DNA from: Natrinema halophilum
Lineage (GTDB): Archaea; Halobacteriota; Halobacteria; Halobacteriales; Natrialbaceae
Assembly (NCBI RefSeq): GCF_013402815.2
Contig: NZ_CP058601.1
Coordinates: forward strand, 1,116,001-1,180,000
Reading direction: 5' to 3'
DNA length: 64,000 nt
In this document: piece after piece, positions 60,969-64,000 of the stretch
Layout of the letters: each line of letters opens with the position of its first letter
How positions within the stretch are numbered: position 1 is the stretch's first letter
The notes under the pieces: model-generated
Told to the model about the DNA's origin: nothing
Databases searched by the model: none
Seen by the model: the letters and a program-made list of their open reading frames with translations, nothing else
Program-made: the position numbers and the translations under genes

Positions 60969-62147
60969 TTAGAACGCTCGTTTGATTTTCTCGAAGAAGC
61001 CGTCCTTGATGTCGATTTCGTCGCCGCCGGCCTCTGCAAAGGCTTCGAGTGCTTCGCGTTGCTCGTCGTTCAAGCGGTCTGGAGTGACCACCTGGACTTG
61101 CACGTATAGGTCCCCGGTTCCACGGCCACGGAGTCGCGGCATTCCCTTCCCCTCGAGGCGGAACGTTTCGCCGCTTTGTGTCCCATCCGGAATTTCGAAT
61201 TCGGCAGCCCCCTCGAGTGTTGGAACTTCTACGGTATCTCCGAAGGTAGCCTGCGGGAACGAAACGGGGAGCCGATAGTACAGGTCATCGCCTTCGCGTT
61301 TAAATTCGTCGTGATCTCTAACGGTTACGTCGATTAGCATGTCGCCTTTGGGCCCGCCCTCGGGGCTAGGTGCGCCCTCGCTTTCCATCCGGAGGGTCTG
61401 GCCACCCTGAATTCCGGCTGGAATTTCGACGGTCAACGTCGCTTCGTTACGGACGTACCCCTCGCCGCGACATTCGTCGCAGGTCTCCGAATAAAGCGTT
61501 CCCTCGCCTTCACACCGTGGACAGGTCGTCGTTTGTTGGACTCGACCGAGCGGCGTTTGCTGGACCTGGGTTACCTGGCCGCGACCTTGACATTGCGGAC
61601 AGGTTTCGGCGTCCGCTTCCGGGGGATGGCCCTCACCCTCACAGACCTCGCACGCTTCGGGTCGTTCGACGGAGAATTGCTTCTCTGCACCGTTGTACGC
61701 CTCTTCGAGGTCAATTTCGAGTTCGGTTCGCAGATCTCTCCCCTTTCGGGGCTGACGGCGACCACCGCGACCACTGCCCCCACCGAAGACCTGCTCGAAA
61801 AGGTCGCCGAGGCCGCCGCCGCCCATGCCACCACCGCCCATGTTGCCACCCATACCGCCGAACGGGCCGCCGCCCATGCCGCCGGCACCGCCTGCCTCGC
61901 CGGCGTCGAAGCCGTGTTTTTCGGCCTGCTCGTAGCGGTCGTGACCCATCTGGTCGTAGGCTTCGCGTTTTTCCTCGTCAGTTAGCACCTGCTTTGCTTT
62001 CTGGATCTTCTTGAATTTCTCTTCGGCATCGGGGTCGTCGCTGACGTCCGGATGATACTCGGTGGCCTTCTTCCGATACGCCTGTTTAATCTCCTCGGTA
62101 GACGCGTCGGGACTCACGCCGAGAACGTCATAGAAGTCCTCGCTCAT
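60969..62147 (-). CDS. dnaJ: DnaJ (Hsp40) co-chaperone
   Basis: 392 residues. J domain with the HPD motif (KKATEYHPDVSDDPDAEEKF), Gly-rich linker (FGGMGGNMGGGGMGG), four zinc repeats CEVCEGEG, CPQCQGRG, CPRCEGEG and CDECRGEG, then the C-terminal substrate domain (VPTLEGAAEFEIPDGTQSGE). It stimulates DnaK ATPase in protein folding. ATG 62147 opens MSEDFYDVLGVSPDAS. dnaK and grpE are not in this window; the gene directly upstream is a kinase on the opposite strand. Full length. Confidence 0.97.
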   Translation of the reverse strand: MSEDFYDVLGVSPDASTEEIKQAYRKKATEYHPDVSDDPDAEEKFKKIQKAKQVLTDEEKREAYDQMGHDRYEQAEKHGFDAGEAGGAGGMGGGPFGGMGGNMGGGGMGGGGLGDLFEQVFGGGSGRGGRRQPRKGRDLRTELEIDLEEAYNGAEKQFSVERPEACEVCEGEGHPPEADAETCPQCQGRGQVTQVQQTPLGRVQQTTTCPRCEGEGTLYSETCDECRGEGYVRNEATLTVEIPAGIQGGQTLRMESEGAPSPEGGPKGDMLIDVTVRDHDEFKREGDDLYYRLPVSFPQATFGDTVEVPTLEGAAEFEIPDGTQSGETFRLEGKGMPRLRGRGTGDLYVQVQVVTPDRLNDEQREALEAFAEAGGDEIDIKDGFFEKIKRAF

Positions 62148-62376
62148 TCGTTGTCTTACCGATACTCGGTTGAGACACTTGAAACGAACGTTCGACGGTC
62201 GATTCCTCGAGTGCTGAGACGAGAGTACACAGGGCCAGCAGACAGGGACCACTATCCCGGGAAAGTGTGGCCAAAACCGACTGCGTCTCTCGATAGCACT
62301 GGCCGCAATAATAATGAAAGTGTATTGTGATTATGGGTACAGCGAACTTTCACGTCACTCCCGCCAATCCGTACCT

Positions 62377-64000
62377 ATGTTCCAATTCTCTCCGTTCGTC
62401 GTTCCGTATTTCGGGTCGGGGATCGTCACGGCCGGCGTAGCGGCATATACGTATCGATACCATCGGAAATATGGGAGCGACGAGACGGTCCTGTCACTTG
62501 CCGTCATGATGCTATCGGCGACGATCTGGATTCTATCGCGGTCGTTCCAATACGTCGTCACCGACGAGACGTTGAAGGTGCTCCTGGCATCGATCGTCTG
62601 GATCGGCTGGGGCGGAGGGGTGATGGGGCTCCTGTTCTTCACGCTGGCCTACACCGGACGAACCGACGTTTTTGCGCGTCGTACCGTTGGAATCCTGCTA
62701 GTCCCGGTCGTGATTGGAATCCTGTTGGCCCTCACCAACGAACTTCATACCCTGTTGTGGACCGGCGAGTTCGTCAGTCGAAACGGATTATACGTCTACG
62801 TTACCGAACCCGAGCCGGCGCATCTACTATCGCTGTTGTACTTGGACGCCGTCGTCGTCTACAGCGTGGTTTTGCTCGTAAAGCACTCGTTCGACTCGGC
62901 CAAACTCTACCGACGACAGACGATTGCTATCGTTCTGGGTGCGATAACGCCGATGACGCTTGGCGCGTTGTTTCTTTTCAATCTGATCCCGTTCGTTCCG
63001 GATTTCCTCGACCTCACTCCAATCGGCATTGGCGTAACCGGCCTGTGTTTTAGCTACGCTATCTTTCGCTACCGAATGCTCGATCTGGTGCCCATCGCTC
63101 GACGAACCGCGTGGGACGAGGTGGATGATGCCATCGTCACGCTGGACGGCGATAACCGCGTACTCGACGCGAACGTCGCCGCCCGGAACCTGTTCATCGA
63201 TGATGGCGACGACTACGTCGGCATGCAAGGATCCGCCTTTTTCGATTCAGTGCCCGACGAGGTGCTAGAACGCTACGAAGACACTGCAGAGGTCGAAACC
63301 CAGATCGCCGTGCAACTCGACGGCGAGGAACGATACTTTTCACTGTCTCTGTCCCCGATCGACCGAGGGTCCAATACCCGGGGTGGACGAGTGGTCGTCC
63401 TCAGGGATATCACCGGAATCAAACGCCGTGAGGAGGAACTCGACCTGCTCCGACAGGTGCAGTCCAGAGTACTTCGACACAACATCCGCAACGAACTGAC
63501 CTCTATCCGGGGCCACACAAATCACGTCGCCGAAGCCGTCGAAGACGGTCACGCCGAACGGCTTCAGACTGTCCTCGAGGCCAGCGACGACTTGCTATCG
63601 ATCAGTCGAAAAGCGCGACTGGTCGAAGACGTCGTCGACGGGGACGGAAAACCTGCCGAATACGATCTTCGAGACGTCGTCGACGAAACGATCGAGAGCA
63701 TGGAAAACCGATATCCGAACGTCTCGTTCGACGTGAACGGACCCAATTCTCGTCCCGTCGAGGCTGACACCAGACTCGAGGTGGTCATCGAGAACCTTCT
63801 GGAGAACGCTGCAGAACACAACGATGCCACCAGTCCGTGCGTCTCGGTTCGTCTCACGAACGACGAGACGCCGACGCTTACCATCACGGACAACGGGTCG
63901 GGTATTCCAGAGTACGAGCTTACTGTCCTCGAAGACGAACGCGAAACGTCACTGGAACACGGCAGCGGCATCGGCCTGTGGCTGGTCAAGTGGATCGTCG
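62377..64000 (+). CDS. multi-TM sensor histidine kinase (3' end outside window)
   Basis: 541 codons to the window edge. About seven membrane helices (about 1-235, starting MFQFSPFVVPYFGSGIVTAG), a PAS-like domain (about 245-350: DDAIVTLDGDNRVLDANVAA, VVVLRDITGIKRREEELDLL), an H-box VLRHNIRNELTSIRGH, and HATPase with N-box IENLLENAAEHND, G1 ITDNGSGIPEYE and G2 GSGIGLWLVKWIV. This is the haloarchaeal 7TM-PAS-kinase layout; it senses an unknown signal, with the response regulator not seen. ATG 62377 lies 10-40 bases after TATA-like stretches (aataataatgaaag at about 62308). Confidence 0.92.
   Translation, partial: MFQFSPFVVPYFGSGIVTAGVAAYTYRYHRKYGSDETVLSLAVMMLSATIWILSRSFQYVVTDETLKVLLASIVWIGWGGGVMGLLFFTLAYTGRTDVFARRTVGILLVPVVIGILLALTNELHTLLWTGEFVSRNGLYVYVTEPEPAHLLSLLYLDAVVVYSVVLLVKHSFDSAKLYRRQTIAIVLGAITPMTLGALFLFNLIPFVPDFLDLTPIGIGVTGLCFSYAIFRYRMLDLVPIARRTAWDEVDDAIVTLDGDNRVLDANVAARNLFIDDGDDYVGMQGSAFFDSVPDEVLERYEDTAEVETQIAVQLDGEERYFSLSLSPIDRGSNTRGGRVVVLRDITGIKRREEELDLLRQVQSRVLRHNIRNELTSIRGHTNHVAEAVEDGHAERLQTVLEASDDLLSISRKARLVEDVVDGDGKPAEYDLRDVVDETIESMENRYPNVSFDVNGPNSRPVEADTRLEVVIENLLENAAEHNDATSPCVSVRLTNDETPTLTITDNGSGIPEYELTVLEDERETSLEHGSGIGLWLVKWIV

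Overview
The window is high-GC archaeal DNA from a haloarchaeon, most likely of the Natrialbaceae/Natrialbales type. The evidence is the very acidic predicted proteins, twin-arginine (Tat) signals on almost every secreted protein, a ubiquitin-like (SAMP/MoaD) protein with a JAMM protease, a fused 2-oxoacid:ferredoxin oxidoreductase, an archaeal RibL-type FAD synthase, HTH_10 and DUF7344-like regulators, and a blue-copper/PQQ-type exported dehydrogenase. No rRNA, tRNA, CRISPR array or transposase gene was found. All identifications come from reading the sequence and from family knowledge; no database search was run.

Layout. 1-5500: the 3' part of ilvD, a tiny Cys-rich protein, ribL, a JAMM protease, a frameshifted MaoC-like hydratase and a large S1/OB/DHH phosphoesterase. 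5567-5776: a 21-bp tandem array. 6150-9932: a giant exported multidomain GH97 glycosidase. 10440-16490: mutY, interrupted by a compact 5.1-kb integrative element. The element supplies a replacement mutY 3' end, an overlapping + strand operon ending in a tyrosine integrase, and one AT-rich cargo gene with a beta-helix and an ion-channel end. The displaced native mutY 3' end lies beyond it. 17000-33900: regulators (HTH_10, DUF7344-like), membrane zincin, GNAT, YchF, zinc ribbon, UbiA, a ThDP enzyme, TrkH, a secreted zincin, a GlcD-like oxidase, an F420-type LLM enzyme and a quinone reductase. 34000-46600: central metabolism (aminotransferase, KorAB, methylmalonyl-CoA epimerase and mutase, aldo/keto reductase) and an exported cupredoxin/sugar-dehydrogenase with N-glycosylation-sequon arrays. 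46600-64000: small conserved proteins, M48 protease, HAD, tungsten aldehyde oxidoreductase with a MoaD/SAMP-like gene, ferritin-like DUF892, a FAD-Rieske oxidoreductase with a frameshift, an ATP-grasp, dnaJ and the 5' part of a multi-TM histidine kinase.

Most notable structures: (1) the element inside mutY. Its two junctions share TAYCGT, and joining the element ends gives a near-palindromic attP whose 17-bp arms match at 15 positions. (2) A family of five 112-bp MITE-like repeats with 17-bp terminal inverted repeats and a large internal palindrome. (3) A SAMP/MoaD-like protein whose reading frame runs past its terminal Gly-Gly into a 22-bp tandem array. (4) An exported redox enzyme with about 20 consecutive N-x-S/T sequons encoded by minisatellites. 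(5) Three genes broken by single-base frameshifts, which are either real pseudogenes or base-calling errors.

How the genes work together. Ferredoxin-linked carbon oxidation (KorAB, aldehyde oxidoreductase) and methylmalonyl-CoA handling (epimerase, mutase) form a metabolic theme. The MoaD-like gene next to the aldehyde oxidoreductase fits pterin-cofactor supply. The JAMM protease could act on ubiquitin-like conjugates. The mutY element looks self-contained: integration operon, control hairpins and one cargo gene.
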